Shown here piece by piece: positions 1 to 9,335 of a stretch of 64,000 bases of DNA. The translations under genes were made by a program, and so were the position numbers. A model generated the notes under the pieces. That model was not told the origin of the DNA. It made no database searches and worked only from the letters and a program-made list of their open reading frames with translations. Numbering within the stretch: position 1 is the stretch's first letter; each line of letters starts with the position of its first letter. Source of the DNA: Nitrosomonadales bacterium (lineage in GTDB: Bacteria > Pseudomonadota > Gammaproteobacteria > Burkholderiales > Gallionellaceae); assembly GCA_023259055.1 (NCBI GenBank), contig JAHFQZ010000005.1:205237-269236 (forward strand). The letters run 5' to 3'.

Positions 1-124
1 GAATCTTGGAGGTTTTTTTGCCCGGCACGCTGGGAGCGGCGTAGACGGCTAGTTCGCCAAGGTTCCATTCGGCCCCTCTCAAAACGTGCTTTCCCTGATA
101 GCTGACACTGCGATTAGTTCTCAT
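1..124 (-). CDS. partial hypothetical protein (N-terminus only)
   Basis: An open frame runs from an ATG at 124 on the minus strand to the left edge without a stop, giving 41 residues that begin MRTNRSVSYQGKHVL and then become Gly/Ala/Pro rich. No clear Shine-Dalgarno sequence precedes the ATG, and I do not recognise the family. It could be the first part of a leftward gene divergent from the oxidoreductase at 371, or a chance frame; only sequence beyond the edge would tell. Confidence 0.3.
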   Translation of the reverse strand, partial: MRTNRSVSYQGKHVLRGAEWNLGELAVYAAPSVPGKKTSKI

Positions 125-370
125 ACTTGATTTACCGAGGCACAAAAAAACAGCAGGGGTTAGTTAATTTGAAAAATTCAAAAAGACCCGCTCTTCAGCC
201 AATACTAAATACATTGTGTTTATGATACAGCACGAACTGATGCCGGGGATACTGATGCCGGGGTTGCAAAACGAAGTGGGCGTGCTATGAGCGAAATAGT
301 AGCGCTAACTTCTTATTTACACTAAGATTAGCGAGTCCAAATTCTTGTTGCAAAAACAACACAAAATCAA
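125..370. other. intergenic region with a short direct repeat
   Basis: This AT-rich stretch lies upstream of the ferredoxin/flavoprotein gene. It contains a tandem repeat of CTGATGCCGGGG (around 238-266) but no promoter or terminator I can name with confidence. Confidence 0.3.
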
Positions 371-1666
371 ATGCACGAATTACTTATTTACGCGATTTAT
401 CTGATACCGCTGGTTATTCTGATAATTATTTTCAGGAGGAAAAACCGCAAACGCTCAACCGAAGCTCAAGCTGAATGGCAGGAGGCAATAGCTGCGGGTC
501 TTACTGAGCCGCCATCGCTGCATCCTTATATTGATCCAGCTATCTGTATCGGTGCCGTGTCGTGCGCGAAAGAATGCCCTGAAAAAGCCATCGGGATTAT
601 CGATCACAAGGGGTATTTTATCAATCCGTCTGTCTGCATTGGTCACGGCGCCTGCGCTGCGGTATGCCCGTCCGGTGCAATCCGCCTTGTATTCGGTACT
701 GAGAAACGCGGAATCGACATTCCCTTTGTCAGTTCTAATTTTGAAACCAACATCGAGGGCTTGTTTATCGCCGGCGAACTTGGCGGCATGGGGCTGATCC
801 GCAAGGCTGTGGAACAGGGCAAGCAGGCCATTTCAAACATCAAAAAACGGCGTGTCGCCGGTACAGACTACGACGTAATCATCATTGGAGCGGGGCCGGC
901 TGGCATTTCAGCCACTCTGGGGGCACAGGAAGCCGGCCTGCGTTATCTTACCCTTGAGCAAGAGGATGCAATCGGCGGGACTGCGCTTCATTACCCCCGC
1001 CAAAAAATCGTGATGACTGCACCGATGACCCTGCCACAAATCGGAATCATAAAATTAACCGAGATCAGCAAGGAGGCGCTGATCGAATTGTGGACAGATG
1101 TGGCCAATAAAACCGGTATCAAGATTAATTTCAACGAGCGCATGGACTCGCTTCGCCATGAAAACGGGAAGTTCATCGTCACAACACCCAAGGGACAATA
1201 CAAAACCGGAAGCGTACTTCTCGCTGTTGGACGTCGCGGTACACCCCGCAAGCTGGAGGTTTCCGGGGAAGAGTTGGCGAAAGTGTGCTATCGCCTGGTA
1301 GATTCAAGCCAGTATCAAGGAAAACATGCTCTGGTTGTCGGTGGCGGAGATTCTGCTCTTGAGGCAGCGCTTTCTTTGGCTGATGAGCCTGGTACGACAG
1401 TGACTCTGATACATCGCAGTGAAGTTTTCACCGGCGCAAAGCCGAAAAATCGCGAACGCATCAAAGCTGCGGAGCAGGGTGGTCGAATTAAAGTCTTGAT
1501 GAAATCAAAGGTAATTAAAATTACCAACGACCGCGTCCAATTGGATATTAACGGTCAACCTATGGAAATCCCCAATGATGTTGTCATCGTCTGTGCTGGC
1601 GGCACTTTACCTATTCCAATGCTAAAAGAAATTGGCATACGGGTTGAAACGCGTTACGGTACTTAG
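371..1666 (+). CDS. membrane-anchored ferredoxin / FAD-NAD(P) oxidoreductase
   Basis: A 431-residue protein with an N-terminal membrane helix (about residues 5-21), a two-cluster ferredoxin-like segment (59-100) and a thioredoxin-reductase-like flavoprotein domain. The FAD motif GAGPAG is near 173-178 and a second nucleotide motif, VVGGGDSA, near 318-330. Each ferredoxin motif has only three of the usual four cysteines: C59-x5-C65-x3-C69 and C89-x5-C95-x3-C99, with Ala and His at the second position. It probably passes electrons between NAD(P)H and an Fe-S carrier at the inner face of the membrane; the partner is unknown. It stands alone, convergent with the efflux operon, and has no strong ribosome binding site, so the start is the first in-frame ATG before the helix. 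Confidence 0.75.
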   Translation: MHELLIYAIYLIPLVILIIIFRRKNRKRSTEAQAEWQEAIAAGLTEPPSLHPYIDPAICIGAVSCAKECPEKAIGIIDHKGYFINPSVCIGHGACAAVCPSGAIRLVFGTEKRGIDIPFVSSNFETNIEGLFIAGELGGMGLIRKAVEQGKQAISNIKKRRVAGTDYDVIIIGAGPAGISATLGAQEAGLRYLTLEQEDAIGGTALHYPRQKIVMTAPMTLPQIGIIKLTEISKEALIELWTDVANKTGIKINFNERMDSLRHENGKFIVTTPKGQYKTGSVLLAVGRRGTPRKLEVSGEELAKVCYRLVDSSQYQGKHALVVGGGDSALEAALSLADEPGTTVTLIHRSEVFTGAKPKNRERIKAAEQGGRIKVLMKSKVIKITNDRVQLDINGQPMEIPNDVVIVCAGGTLPIPMLKEIGIRVETRYGT

Positions 1667-1775
1667 GCTGTTTCAATAGCTCGCAGCCTTGCGTCTGTCG
1701 GGTCATTGGCAGAGCAAAATAAATGGCACATTGAGAAGTTGAATCTGCCATTTCAATTTGCTCGAAACGATATCT

Positions 1776-4700
1776 TTAGTCGTCGCCAGCAAGTTTGAGG
1801 GGACCACTTCCCGAAAAGCGATCAAGGTAAAGGTAGATCACCGGCGTGATAAAAAGCGTGATCACCTGTGAGAACAATAATCCTCCGACTACAGCGAGAC
1901 CCAGCGGTTGGCGCAGTTCTGCGCCTGCGCCCATACCAAGGGCGATAGGCATTGCGCCCATCAGTGCTGCCAAAGTGGTCATCATGATCGGGCGGAAGCG
2001 CAGCAGGCATGCAGTGCGGATCGCTTCACGCGGCGCCATTCCGCCATTGCGCTGCGCATCCAGTGCAAAGTCGATCATCATGATGGCATTTTTCTTGACG
2101 ATGCCGATCAGCATCAGGATGCCGATCATGGCGATGATCGAAAGATCCATGTTGAACAGCCACAACATTACCAGTGCTCCAATCGCAGCAGAGGGCAGTC
2201 CGGAAAGAATGGTGATCGGATGGATGTAACTCTCGTATAGCACGCCAAGCAGCACATAGATCACCAGCAGCGCGGCGGCGATCAGCACCACCTGGCTTGA
2301 TTGGGAAGATTGGAATGCTGCCGCGTCGCCGCCGTAGCTGGTGAGAATGCTCACCGGCATAATGAGTTCGCGTTTGAATTGCTCGATGCGACTGGATGCA
2401 TCGCCCAGTGATGCACCTGGGGCAAGATTGAAGGAAACCGTCACCGCCACAAGCTGTCCTGCGTGATTGATCGAGATTGGCCCCACTTCGCGTTCGACGG
2501 TTGAAACGCTTGATAATGGAACCAGCGTACCGTTTTTGGCGCGCACATATATTTTGTCAAAGGCACGCTCGTCGGCACGATCCTCTGCGGTGACCTGCAT
2601 AATGACCTGGTAACTGTCGCTTGAAGTATAGATCGTCGAGACCTGACGCTCGCCAAAAGCACTGTAGAGCGCGGAACGGATGTCAGCGATCTGCACGCCC
2701 AGCAAGTTGGTCTTGTCGCGGTTAATATTGATTCGTGCCTGCAAGCCTTTCAGTTGCGAATCGCTGGTGACATCGCGGAAGATTGTTTCCTCGCGCATGC
2801 GTGACATCAGGCCATCTGACGCCGCGCGCAGTTCTTCAGCGCGTACGCTGCGCAGGATGTATTGATAGCGGCTCTTGCTGACATTACCACCTAGCCTGAG
2901 GTTCTGGATGGGGTTCATGAAAACGTTGACACCGGGGATGGCGCGCACGTCACGGCGCAACTCCTCAATTACCTTGTCTATGGGCAGGCGCTCGCCTTGC
3001 GGCTTGAGGCTCATAAACAGGCGTCCGCTGTTGCTGCTGCTGGCGTTGACAATGAGTGTATCAACGGCGGGATTGGCACGGATCACGTTACCCGTGCGCT
3101 GCAACAATTCGGCCATGGCGGGAAAGGAAATATCCTCGACCGCCTCCACTGTGATCAGTGCCTGACCGATATCTTCATTGGGGAAAAAACCTTTGGGCAA
3201 GGCCACGAACAGCGCGAAGGTAACAATCAGGGTACTGACCGCGATTCCAAGTACCAAGCGGTTGTGACGCAATGACCAGTCGAGCGCGCGTTCGTAGGAT
3301 TCCAGTACTTGGGCGAATCCACGCTCAAACCATGCGGTCCATTTCATGCTTCGTCCTTCGGTTTCATGATGGCCCAAGTAACGGCTGGCCAGCATTGGGA
3401 TCAGCGTGAGCGACACCGCCGCCGACACCAGCACGGCGACCCCCACCACGACGGCGAATTCATGGAACAGCAGCCCGATCACGCCGGGCATGAAGAAGAT
3501 CGGAATGAACACCGCGACCAGCGAAATGGAAATGGAAATGATGGTGAAACTCATTTCCTTCGACCCATGCAGCGCGGCCTGCAGCGGCGTCATACCATTC
3601 TCGACGTGGCGCACAATGTTTTCAAGCATCACGATGGCGTCATCCACCACCAATCCGACCGCAAGAGTAATGGCGAGCAGCGATATGTTGTCCAGGCTGT
3701 AGCCGAAGGCATCCATCAGCGCTACCGTTCCCAACAGCGAAATCGGCAGCGACAGCGCCGGAATGAAGGTGGCGGTAGCCTTGCGCAGGAACAGGAACAT
3801 CACCAGCAAGACGAGGACGATGGTGATTGCCAGCGTGATTTGTACATCGTGGATTGCATTGCGGATTGACACTGAGCGGTCATTGCGCAGTTTGAGTTGA
3901 ACCGACGACGGCATCTGGGCAATGAGCCGGGGCATTGCCGCCTTGATCGCATCCACCGTTGACACGGTATTTGCGCCTGGCTGGCGCTGCACCGAAAGTG
4001 TGATGGCGCGTTCGCCGTTGGCCCAGCTTGCCGTCTTCACCGATTCTACGCTGTCTTCGATCACCGCGACCTCGGAGAGCCGCACCGGGCTGCCACTCGG
4101 AGCGGTAGCCACAATCAGGTTGGCAAACGCGGCGGCATTGCCGAGCTGGCGGTTAGCCTGGATGATGAGCGTCTGGCGCGGCCCGTCGAGCGTGCCGACC
4201 GGTGAATTGGCATTGGCGCTATTCAAAGCATTGGCAATGTCATTAACGGTCAGGTTTCGTGCCGCGAGCGCCTCCGGTTTCACGAGCACCCTCACGGCAT
4301 ATTTTTTCTGCCCGTTGATGTTTACCTGCGCTACGCCGGGAAGGGTGGAAAGCGTCGGCGAAATAAGGTTGCTGGCAAAACTGTTCAGATCCGAAAGCGG
4401 CATCGAGGGCGATGTCAGGGAAAGAAAAATGACCGGCGCGTCGGCGGGATTAACCTTTTGATAGGACGGCGGCGTGGTCATTTCCGTCGGCAGCGAACGC
4501 TGTGCGCGCAGCAACGCCGCCTGCACATCGATGGAGGCGCTGTCGATATTGCGGCCCTGATCGAATTCCAGCGTGATCGAGGTATTGCCCAGCGTACTCG
4601 TCGAACTGATGACGGCCAAGCCGGAAATGGTGGAGAACTGGCGCTCGAGTGGCGTGGCCACCGAAGAAGCCATGGTTTCCGGACTGGCACCGGGAAGCGT

Positions 4701-4847
4701 TGCGTTGACCGAGATGGTGGGCGTGTCGTAACTCGGCAGTGCGGCAATAGGTATACTGCCGTAGGCAAAGATGCCGGCCAGCACTGCGGAGGCCGACAGC
4801 AGCACCGTCATGACCGGACGGCGGATACACAGCTCGGAAAGGTTCAT
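1776..4847 (-). CDS. RND multidrug efflux pump, inner-membrane subunit (MdtB/MdtC-like)
   Basis: At 1023 residues this has the full length of an RND/AcrB-family transporter. It begins with the typical MNLSELCIRRPVMTVLL first helix, has two large periplasmic loops and twelve predicted membrane segments, and carries the paired acidic residues of the proton relay in GLVVDDAIVMLENI (middle of TM4). The sequence resembles the MdtB/MdtC/MuxB branch rather than AcrB. It uses the proton gradient to move substrates from periplasm or membrane to an outer-membrane channel. It is the last gene of the minus-strand operon and overlaps the adaptor gene by 4 nt (ATGA), so the two are translationally coupled. 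The substrate cannot be read from the sequence. Confidence 0.92.
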   Translation of the reverse strand: MNLSELCIRRPVMTVLLSASAVLAGIFAYGSIPIAALPSYDTPTISVNATLPGASPETMASSVATPLERQFSTISGLAVISSTSTLGNTSITLEFDQGRNIDSASIDVQAALLRAQRSLPTEMTTPPSYQKVNPADAPVIFLSLTSPSMPLSDLNSFASNLISPTLSTLPGVAQVNINGQKKYAVRVLVKPEALAARNLTVNDIANALNSANANSPVGTLDGPRQTLIIQANRQLGNAAAFANLIVATAPSGSPVRLSEVAVIEDSVESVKTASWANGERAITLSVQRQPGANTVSTVDAIKAAMPRLIAQMPSSVQLKLRNDRSVSIRNAIHDVQITLAITIVLVLLVMFLFLRKATATFIPALSLPISLLGTVALMDAFGYSLDNISLLAITLAVGLVVDDAIVMLENIVRHVENGMTPLQAALHGSKEMSFTIISISISLVAVFIPIFFMPGVIGLLFHEFAVVVGVAVLVSAAVSLTLIPMLASRYLGHHETEGRSMKWTAWFERGFAQVLESYERALDWSLRHNRLVLGIAVSTLIVTFALFVALPKGFFPNEDIGQALITVEAVEDISFPAMAELLQRTGNVIRANPAVDTLIVNASSSNSGRLFMSLKPQGERLPIDKVIEELRRDVRAIPGVNVFMNPIQNLRLGGNVSKSRYQYILRSVRAEELRAASDGLMSRMREETIFRDVTSDSQLKGLQARININRDKTNLLGVQIADIRSALYSAFGERQVSTIYTSSDSYQVIMQVTAEDRADERAFDKIYVRAKNGTLVPLSSVSTVEREVGPISINHAGQLVAVTVSFNLAPGASLGDASSRIEQFKRELIMPVSILTSYGGDAAAFQSSQSSQVVLIAAALLVIYVLLGVLYESYIHPITILSGLPSAAIGALVMLWLFNMDLSIIAMIGILMLIGIVKKNAIMMIDFALDAQRNGGMAPREAIRTACLLRFRPIMMTTLAALMGAMPIALGMGAGAELRQPLGLAVVGGLLFSQVITLFITPVIYLYLDRFSGSGPLKLAGDD

Positions 4848-6094
4848 TGCTTGCCTGTGCTGTTGGGTTGCGCGGCAGCCTTGTCGGCGATTTTTTCTGA
4901 GGTTTTTTCCGGGGTTTTGTCACCAGCCTTGGCCTCGTTCACCACACTACCCGGCCTGAGGTTCTGTGCGCCTTCCACGACGATACGCATACCCGCTTCT
5001 ACACCCTCAATCACGGCGAAACCGTCCTGGATCAAGCGCACATTGACGGGCAGCGATGTCACCTTGCGGTCATCCCCGATCACGTAAAGGAATTTTTTTT
5101 CCGGCCCGGTCTGCACCGCTTGAACGGGAACCGTAAGAACTCCAGCCAGCGTGCGCGGTGCAAGCGCCACCGTAACGAACATCCCAGGCCAGAGGCGATT
5201 ATCCGCATTGGGAAACTCTGCCTTGAGTCGAATGGTTCCACTTGCAATATCCACTGCATTGTCGATGAATACCAGTCGGCCTTTCAGTTCTGTTTGGTCG
5301 GCAAAATTTAGCTTTGCGGTTACAGATACTTTACTTTTGGCAAAGGCTTGCTGTAACCCTGCAAGCTCGCGTTCAGGCAATGTGAAGCTGACGTTAATCG
5401 GATCGATCTGCGTAATACTCACCAGCACCGCGCCACTCGCGGTCGAAGTGCCTGGCTGTACCAGACTTCCCGGGTATACGGCAATGGCGCCCGTGCGCCC
5501 GGCAATCGGCGCTGATATCTCGTTGTAACTGCGAGCCACGCGGCTTGCCTCCAGGGAGGCCAGATCAACTGCAAGTTGGCCTCGAAATACGTCCACCTGA
5601 TTCTGCGCGGCATCAAACTCGGACTGCGAAATATATTCTTGCTGTAACAACCCGCGCAACCGTTCAAGATTCCGTTCGGCGTTCGCCAGATCGGCGCGAT
5701 CCTTAACCGCCTGTGCTTCGGCCTTGCTGAGATTGGCATCCTCGGTGCGCGAATCAAGAGTGAACAGTCGGTCTCCCTTGCGCACGAACTGTCCTTCCTT
5801 GATATGCACAGCTTTGATCGTGGCACTGATCTGTGGTCGCACATCAACCGTTTGCAGAGCTGATACAGTGCCGTTGGCTGTGAGCCTGACCGAGACATCG
5901 GCCTGTGTAACCAGGGAACTTACCACTTGGACTACCCCGGCTCCCTTGGGTTTTGCTGCGGAGCTGCCGGCTTGCCAGAACCAGATTCCGGTGGCCAACG
6001 CAATAAGCAGAATGGCGGCCAGCACGATTCGCTTGCGCTGCTTGTTGTGAGCCAAGGATTTTGCCGAAGATTCTGTTTTGGACATGACTTCCAT
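4844..6094 (-). CDS. RND efflux periplasmic adaptor (membrane fusion protein)
   Basis: A 416-residue HlyD/AcrA-type adaptor: an N-terminal membrane anchor (about 20-40), lipoyl half-motifs flanking a helical hairpin (VDVRPQISATIKAVHIKEGQ and SAPIAGRTGAIAVYPGSLVQ), beta-barrel and membrane-proximal domains, and a Lys/Ala-rich C-terminal tail. It would connect the RND pump to the outer-membrane channel encoded at the head of the operon. The chosen ATG at 6094 has an AAGG 8 nt upstream; a second ATG three codons in is also possible. A 69-nt gap separates it from the MacB-like gene upstream, so it may have its own promoter or be read through. Confidence 0.9.
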   Translation of the reverse strand: MEVMSKTESSAKSLAHNKQRKRIVLAAILLIALATGIWFWQAGSSAAKPKGAGVVQVVSSLVTQADVSVRLTANGTVSALQTVDVRPQISATIKAVHIKEGQFVRKGDRLFTLDSRTEDANLSKAEAQAVKDRADLANAERNLERLRGLLQQEYISQSEFDAAQNQVDVFRGQLAVDLASLEASRVARSYNEISAPIAGRTGAIAVYPGSLVQPGTSTASGAVLVSITQIDPINVSFTLPERELAGLQQAFAKSKVSVTAKLNFADQTELKGRLVFIDNAVDIASGTIRLKAEFPNADNRLWPGMFVTVALAPRTLAGVLTVPVQAVQTGPEKKFLYVIGDDRKVTSLPVNVRLIQDGFAVIEGVEAGMRIVVEGAQNLRPGSVVNEAKAGDKTPEKTSEKIADKAAAQPNSTGKQ

Positions 6095-6163
6095 TTAAAA
6101 AACCTTATCTGGATCTATTATTAATCTGTGGATTGATGCGCATGAATTATTTTTAAACGCGTT

Positions 6164-7390
6164 TTACTGGTAGCGCAACGCTTCTATCGGATCAAGCTGG
6201 GCCGCTTTGTGCGCCGGGTAAAATCCGAAAAAGATACCCACCGTCGCTGCGACGCTGAAAGCTACGACAACCGAACTGACCGATATGATAACCATGGTGC
6301 CGGTTAACGCATTGACCAGCAGTGCGCCGCCGATGCCCAATAGCAGGCCGATGAAGCAGCCGACCACCGAGATGATGATGGCTTCCAGCAGAAATTGCAG
6401 CAGGATGTCGCGTTCGCGCGCGCCGATCGCCATGCGGATGCCGATCTCGCGGGTACGCTCGGTTACCGAGACCAGCATGATGTTCATGATGCCGATGCCG
6501 CCCACCAGCAATGAAACCGATGCAATCGCGCCGAGGAGCAGCGACATGATGCGTGTGCTCTCCGCTGCCGAGTTCGCTGCGGCGGTAAGGTTGCGCAGGA
6601 AGAAATCGCTATCCATGCCTTCGCGCGTGCGGTGCCGCTGGCGCAACAGATCGGTCATGGATTTTTCCAAAGTTGGCATGATTTCCTGGGTAGTCGCTTG
6701 CACCATGACCATGCGTACCGTGCCCGGAAACTGGGAGCCGAACACTTGGCGCTGCGCGGTGGTAAGCGGGATGAGAATGGTGTCGTCCTGGTCGCGCCCA
6801 TCCATGCCTTGGCCCTTGACTGCCAATGTTCCGAGGATGACAAACGGGCTTTGCCGGATACGGAAGGTTTTGCCGACCGGATCTTCATCGCCGAATATAT
6901 TTTCTGCGGCAGTCTTGCCGATCAGTGCGACGCGCGTGGCTGAGCGCACATCCGAGTCGGTGAAAGAATCTCCAGAAATCACCGGCCATGAACGCACTTC
7001 CAGATATTTCGGGGTGGTGCCGAGGACTGAGGTGTTCCAGTTGTTCGGCCCGTACACGATTTGTGCGTTGCCGGGGTCTATCGGCGCGACGGCTTGCACG
7101 CCGGGCAGTTCGGCGATCGCCTCGGCATCACTGACAGTCAGGGTATGAGCACCGCCGCTTCCAGAACGCACACCGCCGGTTGTGGTGTGTCCTGAAAGCA
7201 GCACAAACAGGTTGCTGCCCATCGCGGCTATGGATTGTTTGATCGCATATTGGGCGCCTTGCCCGATCGACATCATCAGTACCACTGCGCCGACACCGAT
7301 CACCATCCCGAGCATGGTAAGCAGAGTGCGTAACCGGTTTGCGCCCATCGCGCGCCAGGCTTCGCCGAGCATGGCGAATAGCATGCTCAT
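6164..7390 (-). CDS. MacB-type ABC transporter permease
   Basis: A 408-residue FtsX/MacB-type permease without a fused ATPase. It has one N-terminal membrane helix (about 20-42, LLTMLGMVIGVGAVVLMMSI), a long MacB_PCD-like periplasmic domain, and three C-terminal helices with the conserved GGIGIMNIMLVSVTERTREI and ARERDIL coupling segments. In MacAB-TolC the permease is a mechanotransmission device that drives efflux from the periplasm. Its start overlaps the ATPase stop by 4 nt. Unlike E. coli MacB, where ATPase and permease are one chain, this operon keeps them split, as in LolCDE or YknYZ-type systems. Confidence 0.9.
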   Translation of the reverse strand: MSMLFAMLGEAWRAMGANRLRTLLTMLGMVIGVGAVVLMMSIGQGAQYAIKQSIAAMGSNLFVLLSGHTTTGGVRSGSGGAHTLTVSDAEAIAELPGVQAVAPIDPGNAQIVYGPNNWNTSVLGTTPKYLEVRSWPVISGDSFTDSDVRSATRVALIGKTAAENIFGDEDPVGKTFRIRQSPFVILGTLAVKGQGMDGRDQDDTILIPLTTAQRQVFGSQFPGTVRMVMVQATTQEIMPTLEKSMTDLLRQRHRTREGMDSDFFLRNLTAAANSAAESTRIMSLLLGAIASVSLLVGGIGIMNIMLVSVTERTREIGIRMAIGARERDILLQFLLEAIIISVVGCFIGLLLGIGGALLVNALTGTMVIISVSSVVVAFSVAATVGIFFGFYPAHKAAQLDPIEALRYQ

Positions 7391-8094
7391 GCGATGTGCT
7401 CCATATGTGGCGTTGGCTGATCGCTGACGATTCGCCCGTCATGAAATTTCACTTGGCGTTTGGCGTGTCGTGCGATGTCCGCTTCATGGGTAACCAGTAC
7501 GATGGTGATGCCTTCGCGGTTCAGCTCCTCGAACAACACCATGATTTCTTCGCTTGTCTGGCTGTCGAGATTACCGGTGGGTTCATCTGCAAGGATCAGG
7601 CGAGGACGGTTGACCAAGGCGCGTGCAATCGCCACGCGCTGTTGTTGTCCTCCGGAAATTTTATTGGGCATGGAGTCTGCGTAGCCTTTCAGTCCAACCT
7701 TGTCGAGCAGATCTTGCGCACGCCGCTGGCGCTCCTCGTGCGCCACGCCGCAGTAGATCAGCGGCAGGGCGACATTTTCCAGCAGTGACATGCGCGGCAA
7801 CAGATTGAAACCCTGAAACACGAAGCCGATGGTGAGATTACGCAGCAAGGCCAGTTCATCCTTGCTCAGTTCCGCAACGTTGCGGCCATCCAGTACGTAA
7901 CACCCGGCACTGGGTTTGTCGAGGCAACCGAGGAGATTCATGAAGGTGGATTTGCCTGATCCGGATGGGCCCATAATCGCGACAAACTCACCGGTAATGA
8001 TGTCGAGGCTGACATCCTTTAATGCAGGAAACTGCCCGGCAGATGTTTCATAGGACTTATGCAAGCTTTCGATACGAATGACGTGATCAGCCAT
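7387..8094 (-). CDS. MacB/LolD-type ABC transporter ATPase
   Basis: A 235-residue ATP-binding subunit with Walker A GPSGSGKST, the Q-loop, signature SGGQQQRVAIARAL, Walker B LILADEPTGNLDS and an H-loop VTHEADIARHAKR. The length and the TGNLDS Walker B extension are typical of the MacB/LolD/FtsE group that pairs with FtsX-fold permeases. It lies between the MacA-like adaptor (sharing a TAATG junction at 8094) and the permease (4-nt overlap), so it is the energising subunit of that transporter. Confidence 0.93.
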   Translation of the reverse strand: MADHVIRIESLHKSYETSAGQFPALKDVSLDIITGEFVAIMGPSGSGKSTFMNLLGCLDKPSAGCYVLDGRNVAELSKDELALLRNLTIGFVFQGFNLLPRMSLLENVALPLIYCGVAHEERQRRAQDLLDKVGLKGYADSMPNKISGGQQQRVAIARALVNRPRLILADEPTGNLDSQTSEEIMVLFEELNREGITIVLVTHEADIARHAKRQVKFHDGRIVSDQPTPHMEHIA

Positions 8095-9335
8095 TAGAAC
8101 ATTCTCATCGGCGGTCTGCCGCTCGAGCCGGACGGTTTGTCTGCCGTTTGCGCTTCGCCTATCACAATCTGTTCGCCCGACTTGAGTTCGCCGCCGACGA
8201 TTTCGGTGTTGCGGTTGTCGGTGACACCGAGCAACACGCTGACCGGTTTCAATGCACCATTCTCCAGCACATACACCTTGCCGGAAAATGCGTCATGTTT
8301 GGTTTTGGCGCTACCCGGTGTGTCGCCTGGGCGGCCTCCGTTCTTTTGAGCGTCATTCTTTTGGTTGGGTGTTGTGCTTTGATTAGCTGAAGGCTTTGGT
8401 ATTCCGGTATTGGCGGGTTTGAAACGCAGCGCTGCATTGGGAACCAGCAATACATCCTTGCGTTCGGCCACGGCGATGCTCACATAAGCAGTCATGCCGG
8501 GTAATAAAATCTGTTCGGGATTGTCTACATTGATCACCACGTCGTAGGTGACTACGTTAGATACAGTTGTCGGATTAAGCCGTATCTGTTTAACCTCGCC
8601 GCGAAAGCGGCGTTCCGCAAACGCATCCACAGTAAAGCGCACTGCTTGGCCGACCTGGATGCCGCCGATATCAGCCTCTGCGAAATTTGAATCAATCTGC
8701 ATCTTGGACAGATCCTGCGCGATCTTGAAAAGCGTTGGGGTCTGCAAACTGGCTGCAACGGTTTGGCCAACATCCACTGAACGGTCCACCACCACGCCTG
8801 ACACCGGTGAGCGGATCACCGAGTAGGCAAGGTTGGCACGATCTTTTTCTACGGTTGCCTGTGTTAACTCTAATTGCGCTTGGGCGGCTTTTTTCGCCTG
8901 GATGGCGTTATCCAGCTCCTGTCGTGAGACATATTCCTGCGAGAACAGGCTGCGCATTCGGGCTTCATTTGCTGTTGCCAATTCAAGCGAGGCAATTGCG
9001 CTCTGCACATTGGCCAGGCTTTGCTTTTGCTGTGCGGAGAGCAAGGCATCATCCAGCTCCAGTAATATTTGCCCTTTCTGAACCTTGCTGTTGAAATCCA
9101 CATAAAGTTTTTTTACCGTGCCTGAAACCTGAGTTCCCACGTTAACCAGCGTCACCGGGTTGATCGTGCCGTTGGCTGAAACGGTCTGGCTGATATCGCC
9201 TTTTTCCACGGCCTGAAACCGGTATTGCTGCTCTGGTGAGACCATATATAACTGCCGGTATGTGGCTATGCCTGCAGCGATGACGGCAGCGGTGATGAAA
9301 AACAGGGCAACAGGGGAACGCAATAATTTTTTCAT
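8094..9335 (-). CDS. MacA-like periplasmic adaptor
   Basis: A 413-residue membrane fusion protein with an N-terminal anchor, MKKLLRSPVALFFITAAVIA, lipoyl segments (TVSANGTINPVTLVNVGTQV and SPVSGVVVDRSVDVGQTVAA), a coiled-coil hairpin, a beta-barrel domain, and a Pro/Asn/Lys-rich insertion near 315-345 in place of a compact C-terminal linker. It should dock the MacB-type transporter onto the TolC-like protein encoded just upstream, whose gene it overlaps by 4 nt. Confidence 0.9.
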   Translation of the reverse strand: MKKLLRSPVALFFITAAVIAAGIATYRQLYMVSPEQQYRFQAVEKGDISQTVSANGTINPVTLVNVGTQVSGTVKKLYVDFNSKVQKGQILLELDDALLSAQQKQSLANVQSAIASLELATANEARMRSLFSQEYVSRQELDNAIQAKKAAQAQLELTQATVEKDRANLAYSVIRSPVSGVVVDRSVDVGQTVAASLQTPTLFKIAQDLSKMQIDSNFAEADIGGIQVGQAVRFTVDAFAERRFRGEVKQIRLNPTTVSNVVTYDVVINVDNPEQILLPGMTAYVSIAVAERKDVLLVPNAALRFKPANTGIPKPSANQSTTPNQKNDAQKNGGRPGDTPGSAKTKHDAFSGKVYVLENGALKPVSVLLGVTDNRNTEIVGGELKSGEQIVIGEAQTADKPSGSSGRPPMRMF

